From Pelagovum sp. HNIBRBA483 (GTDB taxonomy: Bacteria > Pseudomonadota > Alphaproteobacteria > Rhodobacterales > Rhodobacteraceae): 64,000 nt of DNA. Position 1 is the first letter of the stretch; each line of letters begins with the position of its first letter. Both the position numbers and the translations under genes were made by a program. The notes under the pieces were generated by a model. The model did not search any database and had not been told where the DNA came from. It worked only from the letters and a program-made list of their open reading frames with translations. Location of the stretch: assembly GCF_040931995.1 (NCBI RefSeq), contig NZ_CP162412.1:2767001-2831000 (forward strand), given 5' to 3'. Of the stretch, positions 47,679 to 56,158 are shown piece after piece.

Positions 47679-48890
47679 TTACGAAACCTTCCGCGTGCGT
47701 CCACTCAATTCCTCAAGGACACCGCGGATCGACCGCCCAATCGCAGCGGCCAATAGCGACGGAACAGCATTTCCAACCTGCTCGTACTGTTCGACGCGCG
47801 AACCAACGAAGCGGTAGCTATCTGGGAATGTCTGAATTCGCGCCGCTTCTCTGACAGTGAAGCAACGATCTTGCTCATAGTGGAAATAGGCGCCCCAATG
47901 GGGATCGCATTTCGTCAGAATGGTCGATGCAAGGCCATCTGGCGCAACTCGACCGTATCGCTTGGTGTGATCAGAACGGCGCGCCCGTCTCATACCTTTC
48001 GGCAGCAGATCCTCGGGGATGTCTGTCCAGTTTCCCCCAGGCGGGATGAACGACATGCGCTTGATGTTAATTTCTCCGAGGCGCGGGGCCTCGTGGTTCA
48101 GGACACCCTTACTCCCGTTTCTCATGGCAGCCTGAAAATCATTCTGCGGCTTGGTCTTGTAGTCTTTGCGCTTCGCTCCGGTTTCCCCGTTCAAGAGGAC
48201 GGGAAGATCATCAATCGCGTCACGCACACTCACGAAAGAGGGCAGCTCCAGGTTCTTTGGAAGAGCAACAATGTTCTTGCCCTCGAAGTTCGAGGTGAAA
48301 TTCACTCGTAGAGGCGCATTACGAACTGGTTCGGGGAAGGCGCTAAGAGGATCTGCCTCATCCCCACGGATACCGATGATCACAGTCCGCCACCGGGTTT
48401 GGGGCACGCCGAAATGCGGCGCGTAGAGGATTTTCACATCCGCTCTGTATCCGTGCTGACCTAATGCCTGCAAGATTGCCTGCAAGGTGCCACCACCTTC
48501 GAACGAGACAAGACCGGGGACATTTTCGATCAGGACCGCCTTTGGCTCGAACTCATCCACAAAGCGCAAGAATTCGAGAAAGAGGCTGTTCCGTTCATCG
48601 TCCAACGACCGTTTGGGCGCATTGATCGAGAAGCCCTGACAGGGCGGGCCACCGGCCACAAGATCCAGCTCCCCCTTTTGCAGTCCCAACCGACGACGTA
48701 CATCACCAGAATCAACCAAGCGAATATCTCTCGACTCAACAATGGTCTCAGGGTGGTTCAGAGCATAAGTCTCGGCATGACGAGCAACGATTTCGTTTGC
48801 ATATAAAGACTTGAAGCCAGAAACGCGCAGCCCTTCAGAAAGCCCACCGGCACCTGAAAACAAGTCAATAGATGTAAATTGGGCTGCCAA
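47679..48890 (-). CDS. DNA cytosine-C5 methyltransferase
   Basis: A 403-residue m5C methyltransferase. Motif I is FTSIDLFSGAGGLSEGL (about 5-21), motif IV is GGPPCQGFSIN with the catalytic Cys (about 80-90), motif VI ENVPGL (about 121), and motif X QVGNAVPSLLA near the C-terminus. The target-recognition region lies at about 245-325. It protects host DNA from the NotI-family nuclease encoded just downstream. Both genes read toward the ParB/nuclease cassette. Confidence 0.95.
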   Translation of the reverse strand: MAAQFTSIDLFSGAGGLSEGLRVSGFKSLYANEIVARHAETYALNHPETIVESRDIRLVDSGDVRRRLGLQKGELDLVAGGPPCQGFSINAPKRSLDDERNSLFLEFLRFVDEFEPKAVLIENVPGLVSFEGGGTLQAILQALGQHGYRADVKILYAPHFGVPQTRWRTVIIGIRGDEADPLSAFPEPVRNAPLRVNFTSNFEGKNIVALPKNLELPSFVSVRDAIDDLPVLLNGETGAKRKDYKTKPQNDFQAAMRNGSKGVLNHEAPRLGEINIKRMSFIPPGGNWTDIPEDLLPKGMRRARRSDHTKRYGRVAPDGLASTILTKCDPHWGAYFHYEQDRCFTVREAARIQTFPDSYRFVGSRVEQYEQVGNAVPSLLAAAIGRSIRGVLEELSGRTRKVS

Positions 48891-49143
48891 GACGACTCTC
48901 CTCTTTTTGCGACGGCTCTATCATGCCTGCAGATAGCATGAAAGATTCGACAATGTCTTCCCTGTTTGTTCTCCTGCCTAACGTCTTGCCAACCGATCTG
49001 CGAGGTCTGGGTACTGCTTCGCCTTCAGTCTACGCCTCGGTAATCTAGGAGAATCTTCATATTTTGCATGTGCAGCGAATGACCGCATTGCGGGTTCCAG
49101 CCTCGGAATCCGAAAGCGATGGTAAACGGCAGCTTTGAGCCGC

Positions 49144-49542
49144 TCACGCCTGCACTTCCACCCGCTTCCGCGCCCGTGCAGCTGCACTCCGCTTTCCTAG
49201 CTCTGACATAGCCTGCCGAATGAGCTCCTTGCTCTGATCAAGCGCGTCCTTCGAATACGAAACCTCAGAGGCATCTTCGCGCCCAACCTGCTCCGCTTCT
49301 TCGCGGGCGACATGGGTTTCCACAACTGACGCCGCCAAAATTTCGCGCCTCTCTTCAGAACACCCATCCGTCTCCTCACTCGAAGCCGTCGGTCGATCAC
49401 CCGCCACCTCATCCTCATCATCCGCCAACAGCCGATACAAACCCACTCCGATCACTCCCAGCCCAACCGCAGCCGCGACGGTTGGGTTGAATAGTGCGGG
49501 CAGAAATAGACCTAGGCCGGAACGGTTGGATGCAATGCTCAT
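49144..49542 (-). CDS. Small single-pass membrane protein near the island right end
   Basis: A 132-residue protein with GAGGT nine bases before its ATG. One membrane segment (about 10-40, LFLPALFNPTVAAAVGLGVI), then an acidic region (DDEDEVAGDRPTASSEETDG) and a basic helical tail (LGKRSAAARARKRVEV). No family recognised. It lies between the methyltransferase and attR. Small anchored proteins of this shape are seen on other integrative islands; function unknown. Confidence 0.6.
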   Translation of the reverse strand: MSIASNRSGLGLFLPALFNPTVAAAVGLGVIGVGLYRLLADDEDEVAGDRPTASSEETDGCSEERREILAASVVETHVAREEAEQVGREDASEVSYSKDALDQSKELIRQAMSELGKRSAAARARKRVEVQA

Positions 49543-49562
49543 AGCGATTTACCTCATGTGGT

Positions 49563-49662
49563 TTTGAACGGTTGCGAACCGTTCCCAACGCCGTTCATCC
49601 AACGGTTAGGGCAACGGTTCCCAACCGTTACTTAGGGACGATTGAACCGTTTGAATCCCCCC
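49563..49662. repeat. Cluster of AACGGTT/AACCGTT repeats near right island end
   Basis: At least six copies in about 100 bases, in direct and inverted orientation: GAACGGTTGCGAACCGTTC, AACGGTT in CCAACGGTTAGGG, AACGGTTCCCAACCGTT, and a last AACCGTTT. This density is not seen elsewhere in the window. It may be an iteron-like origin, or binding sites for excisionase, integrase or the AlpA-like protein. Confidence 0.6.
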
Positions 49663-49691
49663 AAAATTCGAAAAGCGACGCGGGTTTCGCT

Positions 49692-49754
49692 CACTTGCGC
49701 CAAGCCCCCTATTGCCAATCCGCAACAGGCGACTTTCTTCCGCTAGTGCTTCCG
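49692..49754 (+). repeat. Shared end motifs A and B, right copies
   Basis: CACTTGCGCCA (49692-49702) and TAGTGCTTCCG (49744-49754) repeat the motifs near attL in the same orientation and order. Their place 78-140 bases from the right core repeat fits attP arm sites. Confidence 0.45.
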
Positions 49755-49831
49755 TGGTGCTTACATGCAAAAAATGGATTGCATTCTTGGATTCACGCAG
49801 CCGCACAAGTATTTGAATTTAATGAAAAATT

Positions 49832-49876
49832 TGGCGATCCCGCGAGGACTCGAACCCCGAACCTGCTGATTAGAAG
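49832..49876 (-). repeat. attR core, 3' half of tRNA-Arg restored by the island
   Basis: Identical to 40062-40106. The last shared base lies in the anticodon loop, a common crossover region for tyrosine integrases in tRNA genes. Sequence beyond it (49877-49908) is the chromosomal 5' half of the tRNA. Confidence 0.92.
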
Positions 49877-49908
49877 TCAGCTGCTCTATCCAGTTGAGCT
49901 ACGGGACC
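49832..49908 (-). tRNA. tRNA-Arg (anticodon UCU)
   Basis: Folds fully: acceptor GGTCCCG/CGGGATC with discriminator G and encoded CCA, D arm GCTC...GAGC, anticodon stem GCTGA/TCAGC with loop CTTCTAA (anticodon TCT, reads AGA), T arm CGGGG/CCTCG. 77 bases. Its 3' half comes from the island. Confidence 0.95.
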
Positions 49909-49951
49909 GCTGGCTTGCACATAGCGGCATCACGCCGCTGGCGGCAAGAGG

Positions 49952-50263
49952 CTAGTGGGTCCAAGCCCCACGGCGGTTAGTCGCGAAATTTTCGCCATAG
50001 CCCATCGTGCGCAGGTTCGGTTTGCGGGTCTTGGGTTCTTGCACCACGGCATCAATTCCGTGCGCCTCGGCATATTCGAGCGCAGCTTCCTTGCTGTCGA
50101 AGCTCAGCTTCACCTGGCTCTGCGTATCTCCTGAGGAGGTCCACCCCATCAGCGGATCAACCTCGCGCGCACTGGCGGGCGCAAATTCAAGGATCCACTT
50201 ACGAGTTTTGGCAGTACCGGAAGACATCGCGGTCTTCGCAGGACGATAGATTCGTGCACGCAT
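49952..50263 (-). CDS. ETC complex I accessory subunit (NDUFS4-like)
   Basis: A 103-residue accessory subunit of NADH:quinone oxidoreductase, found in alphaproteobacteria and mitochondria. The start [18 protein letters not shown] has AGGAGT six bases upstream; a longer frame is not used. The marks are [10 protein letters not shown] (about 20-29), [12 protein letters not shown] and [15 protein letters not shown], ending [20 protein letters not shown]. It lies next to the tRNA-Arg and not in the nuo operon. Confidence 0.9.
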   Translation of the reverse strand: MRARIYRPAKTAMSSGTAKTRKWILEFAPASAREVDPLMGWTSSGDTQSQVKLSFDSKEAALEYAEAHGIDAVVQEPKTRKPNLRTMGYGENFATNRRGAWTH

Positions 50264-50490
50264 CACTTCACTCCTTGCTTGCCGCCTTATCCCGAAAACA
50301 GGCGACAGGATCAAGCGCGATCCACCGCCGACGTTTTGAGGAAATCTGGCAACTTCCTGCCCAATCCGCACCATTTCCGCCTCAGTCGCGCCACATTCTG
50401 CCTTTAACACGTTATGCGAGTGCGGCATCTACATGCGTACGAGTTCCGATTGTTTTGCTGCAACCCAATCACTCAAAGAGGTCTAACGAC

Positions 50491-51408
50491 ATGAAACCGT
50501 TTTCCCGTCATCTCATCGCCACCCTTGGCGTCTCTGCAATGGCTCTGCTGCCTGCAACGGGTGGCGTTTTCCTTCTCTCTGCAGATCAGGCCTTTGCGCA
50601 GGGCAAGGGCAACAGCGGCAACAACGGTAATCGCGGCGGTGGCAACCGCAGCGATCGCGCCGACGAGCGCGGCAACAAAGGCAATAACGGCAACAACGGT
50701 AACGGTAATGGCCGTGGCAACGGCAACCAGCCTTCCGCCAGCCAGCAGAGCGTCGATGGCGACGAAGGCTCCGAGGATGAAGGCAAGCCCGGTCGTGGCG
50801 CCATCGCATCCGAGCTGAAGGGCCTGAACGCCGCCCATGCCAATATCAACGCCCTGATGAACGCCTCCCCCAACAGTCAGGTTGGCCGTATCGCCAGCTA
50901 CTATTTCGCGGTGAATGCGACCGATGACCTGCTCGCCGACATCGCGGCGGCTGAGGGTTATTTCGATGCCGAGACGCTCGAGAGCATCGCTGCATACGAA
51001 GACGCGATCGCGGCGCTCGACCCCGAAAGCCCCACATACGATGCCGAACTGGAAGCGCTCACCAATTCACTCAATAAGGTCTACGAAGATCTGATCACCG
51101 ACCTCGACGCCGAGATCGCCGCCCTCGATACCGACGGCGATGGCATCGCCGACGACCCGACGAACGATCAGGCCCTTGCCGATCTGCAAGCCGAGCTGAA
51201 CGCTGTAACGACCTACCGCGACGCCGAAACCCTCCTCGCCGAAGCTGAAGCCGCCGAGGGTGACAGCTACAATAATCTCGTCAGCGATACCCTCTCGGAG
51301 GAAGCATGGGCCGAATTCCTCAGCCTCCTCGGCCTCGACCCCGAAACCGAGCAACCGGAAATCGCGATAGAGGAAACCACTGAAGGCGACGGCGAAGCCA
51401 CCGAATAA
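50491..51408 (+). CDS. Secreted Gly/Asn-rich protein with calcium-binding-like loop
   Basis: A 305-residue exported protein, with AGAGGT before the ATG. Signal peptide about 1-37 (cleavage likely after AFA). A low-complexity Gly/Asn/Arg stretch (about 38-85: [16 protein letters not shown]) leads to a largely helical acidic domain (about 105-300). [17 protein letters not shown] (about 213-229) resembles a thrombospondin type 3 or EF-hand-like calcium loop. Such proteins are annotated only as hypothetical in Rhodobacterales. Followed by a good terminator. Confidence 0.65.
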   Translation: MKPFSRHLIATLGVSAMALLPATGGVFLLSADQAFAQGKGNSGNNGNRGGGNRSDRADERGNKGNNGNNGNGNGRGNGNQPSASQQSVDGDEGSEDEGKPGRGAIASELKGLNAAHANINALMNASPNSQVGRIASYYFAVNATDDLLADIAAAEGYFDAETLESIAAYEDAIAALDPESPTYDAELEALTNSLNKVYEDLITDLDAEIAALDTDGDGIADDPTNDQALADLQAELNAVTTYRDAETLLAEAEAAEGDSYNNLVSDTLSEEAWAEFLSLLGLDPETEQPEIAIEETTEGDGEATE

Positions 51409-51435
51409 CCCCTATTCTCCCAACCAAACCACCTT

Positions 51436-51463
51436 GAAGCGGCTCTCGGGCCGCTTCTTTTTT
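51436..51463 (+). terminator. Rho-independent terminator after the Gly/Asn-rich gene
   Basis: GAAGCGGC (51436-51443) pairs with GCCGCTTC (51450-51457) around a six-base loop, then six T. It separates the secreted protein gene from uvrB. Confidence 0.88.
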
Positions 51464-51526
51464 GTCCACCCCTTGCGGTGCGCGCGATTAGGCACAATTC
51501 TTAGCGCTCAGTTGCAGGAGAGCCCG

Positions 51527-53713
51527 ATGCACAACAACCGCCCTGACGATTTGCCGATGCTTCATCGCAGCCCCGCCCAGCGCGATAAGCTGGAAGGCGG
51601 CAAGGCATTCGTCATGCATTCGGAGTTCTCCCCCGCTGGCGACCAACCCACCGCGATCAAGGAGCTGGCTGGCGGCCTCCGGCAGGGCGAGCGCGATCAG
51701 GTGCTCTTGGGCGCCACCGGCACTGGCAAGACCTTCACGATGGCCAAGATCATCGAGGAAACCCAGCGCCCCGCGATCATCCTCGCGCCCAACAAAACCC
51801 TCGCCGCCCAGCTCTATGGCGAGTTCAAAGGCTTCTTCCCTGAAAACGCTGTCGAATATTTCGTCAGCTACTACGACTACTACCAGCCCGAAGCCTATGT
51901 GCCGCGCTCCGATACCTATATCGAGAAAGAGAGCCAGATTAACGAACAGATCGACCGCATGCGCCACTCCGCCACTCGGGCGCTGTTGGAGCGCGACGAC
52001 GTGATCATCGTGGCCTCGGTGTCCTGCATCTACGGCATCGGCTCTGTTGAGACTTACTCCGCTATGACGCAAGACCTCCATGTCGGTAAAATCTATGACC
52101 AACGGCAGGTGATGGCCGATCTCGTCGCGCAAACCTACCGCCGCAACGATCAGGCCTTCCAGCGCGGCTGCTTCCGTGTGCGCGGCGACAGCCTCGAGAT
52201 CTGGCCCGCCCACCTTGAGGACCGCGCGTGGAAGCTTTCGTTCTTTGGCGAGGAGTTGGAAGCGATCACCGAGTTCGACCCCCTCACAGGCCAGCGCACC
52301 GACACGTTCGAACAAATCCGCATCTACGCCAATTCTCACTACGTCACGCCGCGCCCCACCATGCAGCAAGCGATCAAGGGCATCCGCGCCGAGCTGGGCA
52401 TCCGCCTCAAACAGCTGGAGGAAGAGGGCAAGTTGTTAGAGGCCCAGCGCCTCGAACAACGCACCAATTTCGATCTTGAGATGCTGGAGGCCACCGGCGT
52501 TTGCAATGGCATCGAAAACTATTCCCGCTACCTCACCGGCCGCGCACCCGGTGAGCCGCCGCCCACGCTGTTCGAGTTCATCCCTGACGATGCCATCGTC
52601 TTTGCCGATGAAAGCCACGTTTCCGTTCCACAGATCGGCGGCATGTATCGCGGCGACTACCGGCGCAAGTTCACGCTGGCCGAGCACGGCTTCCGCCTGC
52701 CCTCCTGCATGGATAACCGCCCGCTGAAGTTCGAAGAATGGGACGCCATGCGCCCGCAATCGGTGTTCGTTTCCGCCACCCCCGCCGCATGGGAGATGGA
52801 GCAAACCGGCGGCGTCTTTACCGAACAGGTGATCCGCCCCACCGGCCTCCTTGATCCTCAGGTCGAAATCCGCCCGGTCGAAATGCAGGTCGATGACCTC
52901 TTGGACGAGGTGCGCCGCGTCACCTCTGACGGCTACCGCACGCTTGTAACCACGCTGACCAAGCGCATGGCCGAAGACCTCACCGAATATATGCACGAGC
53001 AGGGCATCAAGGTCCGCTACATGCATTCCGACATCGACACCATCGAACGTATCGAAATCCTCCGCGATTTGCGTCTCGGGGCGTTTGACGTGCTGATCGG
53101 CATCAACCTCCTGCGCGAAGGCTTGGACATCCCTGAATGCGGCCTCGTCGCCATTTTGGATGCCGATAAAGAGGGCTTCCTGCGCTCCGAGACGTCCCTG
53201 ATCCAGACCATCGGCCGCGCCGCGCGGAATGCCGATGGCCGCGTCATCATGTATGCCGACCGTATCACCGGCTCGATGGAACGGGCGCTGCGCGAAACCG
53301 ATCGCCGCCGCACCAAACAGATCGCCTATAACGAGGAACACGGCATCACCCCCGCCACCGTGCGCAAGAATGTCGATGACATCCTCGCCGGCCTTTATAA
53401 GGGTGATGTGGACATGAACCGCGTCACCGCCAAGATCGACAAACCGATGCATGGCGCCAATCTCGAAGCCCATCTCGACGGGCTGCGCACCGACATGCGC
53501 AAGGCCGCCGAAAACCTCGAATTCGAAGAAGCCGCCCGCCTCCGCGATGAGATCAAGCGACTGGAAACGGTCGATCTGGTGATCAGCGACGACCCCCTCG
53601 CCCGCCAGCAAGCGGTCGAAAAGGCCGTGGATGACGCCGCCAAAGCCTCCGGCCGCTCCACAGCAGGCCGCCCCGGCATGCGCGGCGGCAACGTCAAGCG
53701 GCGGAAGCGGTAG
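51527..53713 (+). CDS. uvrB: Excinuclease ABC subunit B
   Basis: Damage-verification helicase of nucleotide excision repair, 728 residues. The start [12 protein letters not shown] has AGGAGA upstream; the open frame reaches back further but without similarity. Walker A is GATGTGKTF (about 62-70), the beta-hairpin [12 protein letters not shown] (about 115-126), helicase motif II DESHVS, and motif [14 protein letters not shown]. The UVR domain (about 640-675) binds UvrC. The basic C-terminal tail is normal. Confidence 0.97.
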   Translation: MHNNRPDDLPMLHRSPAQRDKLEGGKAFVMHSEFSPAGDQPTAIKELAGGLRQGERDQVLLGATGTGKTFTMAKIIEETQRPAIILAPNKTLAAQLYGEFKGFFPENAVEYFVSYYDYYQPEAYVPRSDTYIEKESQINEQIDRMRHSATRALLERDDVIIVASVSCIYGIGSVETYSAMTQDLHVGKIYDQRQVMADLVAQTYRRNDQAFQRGCFRVRGDSLEIWPAHLEDRAWKLSFFGEELEAITEFDPLTGQRTDTFEQIRIYANSHYVTPRPTMQQAIKGIRAELGIRLKQLEEEGKLLEAQRLEQRTNFDLEMLEATGVCNGIENYSRYLTGRAPGEPPPTLFEFIPDDAIVFADESHVSVPQIGGMYRGDYRRKFTLAEHGFRLPSCMDNRPLKFEEWDAMRPQSVFVSATPAAWEMEQTGGVFTEQVIRPTGLLDPQVEIRPVEMQVDDLLDEVRRVTSDGYRTLVTTLTKRMAEDLTEYMHEQGIKVRYMHSDIDTIERIEILRDLRLGAFDVLIGINLLREGLDIPECGLVAILDADKEGFLRSETSLIQTIGRAARNADGRVIMYADRITGSMERALRETDRRRTKQIAYNEEHGITPATVRKNVDDILAGLYKGDVDMNRVTAKIDKPMHGANLEAHLDGLRTDMRKAAENLEFEEAARLRDEIKRLETVDLVISDDPLARQQAVEKAVDDAAKASGRSTAGRPGMRGGNVKRRKR

Positions 53714-53715
53714 CA

Positions 53716-53845
53716 CCAAAGCCGTCGCGCGTGGCGGCAATCTCGCGGCCTAAGCCACGCAGTTTATTCCACCACATCCGCGAAACCTCGACCGTCGCAC
53801 CAAACCCAACCCAAAAGCCGCCGCAGTGGGGCGCGACGGCTTTGG
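53716..53845. repeat. Long-range 15-bp inverted repeat after uvrB
   Basis: CCAAAGCCGTCGCGC (53716-53730) and GCGCGACGGCTTTGG (53831-53845) are perfect reverse complements. A second nested pair, AGCCGCCGC and GCGGCGGCT, lies at about 53817-53860. No protein gene is convincing in this gap, so structured RNA or a cruciform is possible. Confidence 0.45.
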
Positions 53846-53941
53846 CGCGGCGGCTGCGCCTTGTCCCGCGCCTTTGGCACCAATCCCTCGCCACACAAAC
53901 CCACGCCTGCTAAACTCACACAACCAAAGCGTGAGTCGCTC

Positions 53942-54334
53942 ATGATCAGCCACACGACCGTCACCGCCGTCGCTCTTGCGATCCTGATCCCCTACATTGC
54001 CCGCGTGCCGGGCATGGCGGTTCACGGGCCGGACTGGCTCTGGTCCTATTTTCCGTCGCTGTTCGGCATCGCGTTCTTCGCGGCTTTTGCGGCCATCCCC
54101 GGTGCGGCGCTGGCATTTCTGGCGCATATGATGCCGCAGCACTCTTTCGCCTTCAGCCTCGGGGCGGCGGCGATGACGGTGGCGCTGTTTTTCCTGCATG
54201 CCTCGCTTGATCTCGCCTCGGATTCCACCGCCGCAATCGCATTGGTGATCTTCCCCTTCCTGGCGATGATCATGATGATCGGCGGCTTTGCCGTGGGCGT
54301 GGCCTCCACATGGCTCGCCACGCGCCGCCGCTAG
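53942..54334 (+). CDS. Small integral membrane protein
   Basis: A 130-residue protein with four hydrophobic segments (about 5-22, 36-56, 66-86, 100-122). No motif is recognised. It is convergent with the zinc-ribbon gene. Start chosen at the ATG following GCGTGAGTCGCTC; the ribosome site is weak. Confidence 0.6.
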   Translation: MISHTTVTAVALAILIPYIARVPGMAVHGPDWLWSYFPSLFGIAFFAAFAAIPGAALAFLAHMMPQHSFAFSLGAAAMTVALFFLHASLDLASDSTAAIALVIFPFLAMIMMIGGFAVGVASTWLATRRR

Positions 54335-54346
54335 CCGCAATTAAAC

Positions 54347-54607
54347 TTAGTCGAAATCGAAAAGCTCTTCCAACCAGCCACCGCGCTTCTTGCGCTTTTT
54401 GTAGCCTTTGTCCCCATAGCCGCTGTCATAGCGCGGCTGCGCCTGTGGCATGGGCGCGGGCTGCACGGAGCGCTCGATGATCTTGTCCAATTCCCCACGA
54501 TCCAGCCAGACACCGCGGCATGAGGGACAGTAATCCACCTCCACACCCGCGCGATCAGTCATTACAAGTTCGGTTCCGTCAATCGGACAAAGCATCGGCG
54601 TCTCCAT
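54347..54607 (-). CDS. TFIIB-type zinc-ribbon protein
   Basis: An 86-residue protein. The single zinc ribbon uses C7 in LCPIDGTEL and CPSCRGVWLDRGELDKII (about 27-44), the exact zf-TFIIB pattern common in bacteria. The tail is basic and glycine-rich (KKRKKRGGWLEELFDFD). A nucleic-acid or metal role is likely but not known. Confidence 0.82.
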   Translation of the reverse strand: METPMLCPIDGTELVMTDRAGVEVDYCPSCRGVWLDRGELDKIIERSVQPAPMPQAQPRYDSGYGDKGYKKRKKRGGWLEELFDFD

Positions 54608-54671
54608 TTGGTTTCATATGACACCGATGTGGGGCGCGACCTGCCCTCAGGCAAGCCCACCCGCCGACAAT

Positions 54672-54746
54672 CTACATAAACGGTACGAACGGCATGCCAC
54701 AGGCGCCCAAAGCGGTCAGCGCCGCCAATGCCAATAGAACCCGCAT
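54672..54746 (-). CDS. Very small lipoprotein (24 residues)
   Basis: A short gene read on the minus strand: MRVLLALAALTALGAC is a full lipoprotein signal with lipobox LGAC, leaving a mature tail of only CGMPFVPFM. GGGGAG lies seven bases before the ATG. Tiny lipoproteins with a PFVPF-like tail recur in Rhodobacterales as far as I recall. It lies between the zinc-ribbon gene and the nitroreductase, all on the same strand. Confidence 0.6.
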   Translation of the reverse strand: MRVLLALAALTALGACGMPFVPFM

Positions 54747-54779
54747 CTCGGATCTCCCCATCATTCCCATGCCGTCAGC

Positions 54780-55487
54780 CTAGCCCAGAGGGGCAGCTTC
54801 GAATAGCCCCATGATCTCGCTCAGCGGTTTCTTGATCTTCGCCGCTTTCGGCACAACCGCATCAGCCGCCGGATGCCCCGCGGCAATGATCATCACAGGC
54901 TTTTCCGATGCAGGCCGCCCCAGCATTCCGTTGAGGAATTTCATCGGATTAGGCGTATGCGTCAGCGCCACCAGCCCTGCCTCGTGCAGCGCGGTCAGCA
55001 GCACGCCCGTCGCAATGCCAACGCTCTCGGGTACATAGTAATTCTTGTAGCGCGTGCCGTCCTCAAAATTGCCCCAGCGCTGCGCAAACACCACGATCAG
55101 CCACGGCGCGATTTCCAGATGCGGCTTCTGATCGTCCGTGCCAATCGGCGCCAAAGCGCCGAGCCACTCATCCCCCGCCGCGCCACTGTAAAAGCGCCGC
55201 TCCTCTTCTTCCGCCTCTGCCCGTATCCGCGCCTTCAACGCCGGATCGGATATCGCGGCGAAGAACCACGGCTGGTGATTGGCCCCGCTCGGCGCTGTGC
55301 CAGCGGCAGCGATGCAATCGGCAATCACACCGCGCGGCACCGGCTTGGGGTCGAACTCCCGCACCGAATGCCGCTTACGCATATGGGTCAAAAACGCCAC
55401 CGCGCGCGCCGCCATTTCCGCATCGTCATAATCGAACCGGTCCGGCAATGGCACCGGCTCGAATGTCAGTCCCTTCTTGGCAACCAT
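54780..55487 (-). CDS. Nitroreductase-family flavoprotein
   Basis: A 235-residue FMN oxidoreductase. The FMN contact RHSVREFDPKPVP (about 38-50) is followed by AAGTAPSGANHQPWFFAAI (about 65-83), and the C-terminal part has SVGIATGVLLTALHEAGLVA. The SGANHQPW block is close to iodotyrosine-deiodinase-like members of the family, but substrate cannot be set. GGGAGG lies before the ATG. Confidence 0.87.
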   Translation of the reverse strand: MVAKKGLTFEPVPLPDRFDYDDAEMAARAVAFLTHMRKRHSVREFDPKPVPRGVIADCIAAAGTAPSGANHQPWFFAAISDPALKARIRAEAEEEERRFYSGAAGDEWLGALAPIGTDDQKPHLEIAPWLIVVFAQRWGNFEDGTRYKNYYVPESVGIATGVLLTALHEAGLVALTHTPNPMKFLNGMLGRPASEKPVMIIAAGHPAADAVVPKAAKIKKPLSEIMGLFEAAPLG

Positions 55488-55542
55488 CGCGCGCGCCTCC
55501 CTTTTGCAGGAAGCTGCGCCGCAACCCCGCGCTAGGCAAGCC

Positions 55543-55950
55543 CTATCGGATCACATGCACCGAACATTGCGCATGGCGCACCACCCGCGTTGTGGTGGAC
55601 CCCAAAAGGTAATCTCCCAGCCCTGGTCGATGCGAGGAGATCACGATGCAATCCACATCATGCGCCTCGGCATATCCCAGGATCGAACGCCCTACTTGGC
55701 CTTCGATCACCGCCGTATCCGCATGGGGGAAGGCCTTTGCCTTTTCCTGCATTGCTGCTTCAACAGCATTGCGGCTGGCCGCGCGAAAACCCTCCGGCAG
55801 ATAAGAAATCGCGTAGCCTGGCACCTCCTCCATCACATGCAGAAGCGTCACCTGCGCATCCGGCGGTGCCAGCCGCAGTGCCACCTCGATTGCCCGCGTT
55901 CCGTCATGCTCCTCGTCGAAAACGATTGGCACCAGAATATGCTTGTACAT
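55543..55950 (-). CDS. Universal stress protein (UspA family)
   Basis: A 134-residue single-domain Usp. The start MYKHILVPIVFDEEHDG has GGAGG six bases upstream. The ATP-binding-type end is VDCIVISSHRPGLGDYLLGS (about 99-118) with the G-x-G and GS signature, closing in HAQCSVHVIR. Role: stress tolerance, cytoplasm. Confidence 0.88.
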   Translation of the reverse strand: MYKHILVPIVFDEEHDGTRAIEVALRLAPPDAQVTLLHVMEEVPGYAISYLPEGFRAASRNAVEAAMQEKAKAFPHADTAVIEGQVGRSILGYAEAHDVDCIVISSHRPGLGDYLLGSTTTRVVRHAQCSVHVIR

Positions 55951-56070
55951 GGCATGTCCTCCATAAGATCTGACACAACTCTGCGCCGCATCCGAGAGCC
56001 GCGCCTTGATCCATGTCAGCTTTCGCAATGCTTGACTCGCGCAGCCTTCAGCGCGAAAAAAATGCCCGTC

Positions 56071-56146
<76 letters not shown>

Positions 56147-56158
56147 CTTACCGCAGAC

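Larger units (their letters stand above)
40062..49876. mobile_element. Integrative island in tRNA-Arg(UCU), about 9.8 kb
   Basis: Bounded by perfect 45-bp direct repeats that equal the 3' half of tRNA-Arg. A tyrosine integrase lies 175 bp inside the left end. Inside, in order, are an unknown protein, an AlpA-like HTH protein, a small conserved protein, a Rep-like initiator, a ParB-like plus putative nuclease cassette, and a methyltransferase/NotI-family endonuclease pair, then a small membrane-anchored protein. No conjugation or capsid genes are seen, so this is best called an integrative mobilisable or satellite-type island. GC looks lower than in the flanks, chiefly at 41.5-47 kb. Confidence 0.92.

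Noticed and set aside
47675-47704. Ten-codon upstream extension of the NotI-like gene
   Set aside because: It overlaps the methyltransferase end, while MAATIFEFFGYRSDD begins just after its stop and matches the family start.
50590-50740. Repetitive stretch that could be mistaken for a CRISPR or tandem repeat
   Set aside because: It encodes a Gly/Asn low-complexity part of a secreted protein and has no regular unit length.
53694-53894. Minus-strand frame of 66 codons after uvrB
   Set aside because: No ribosome site, poor codon character and overlap with the inverted repeats.
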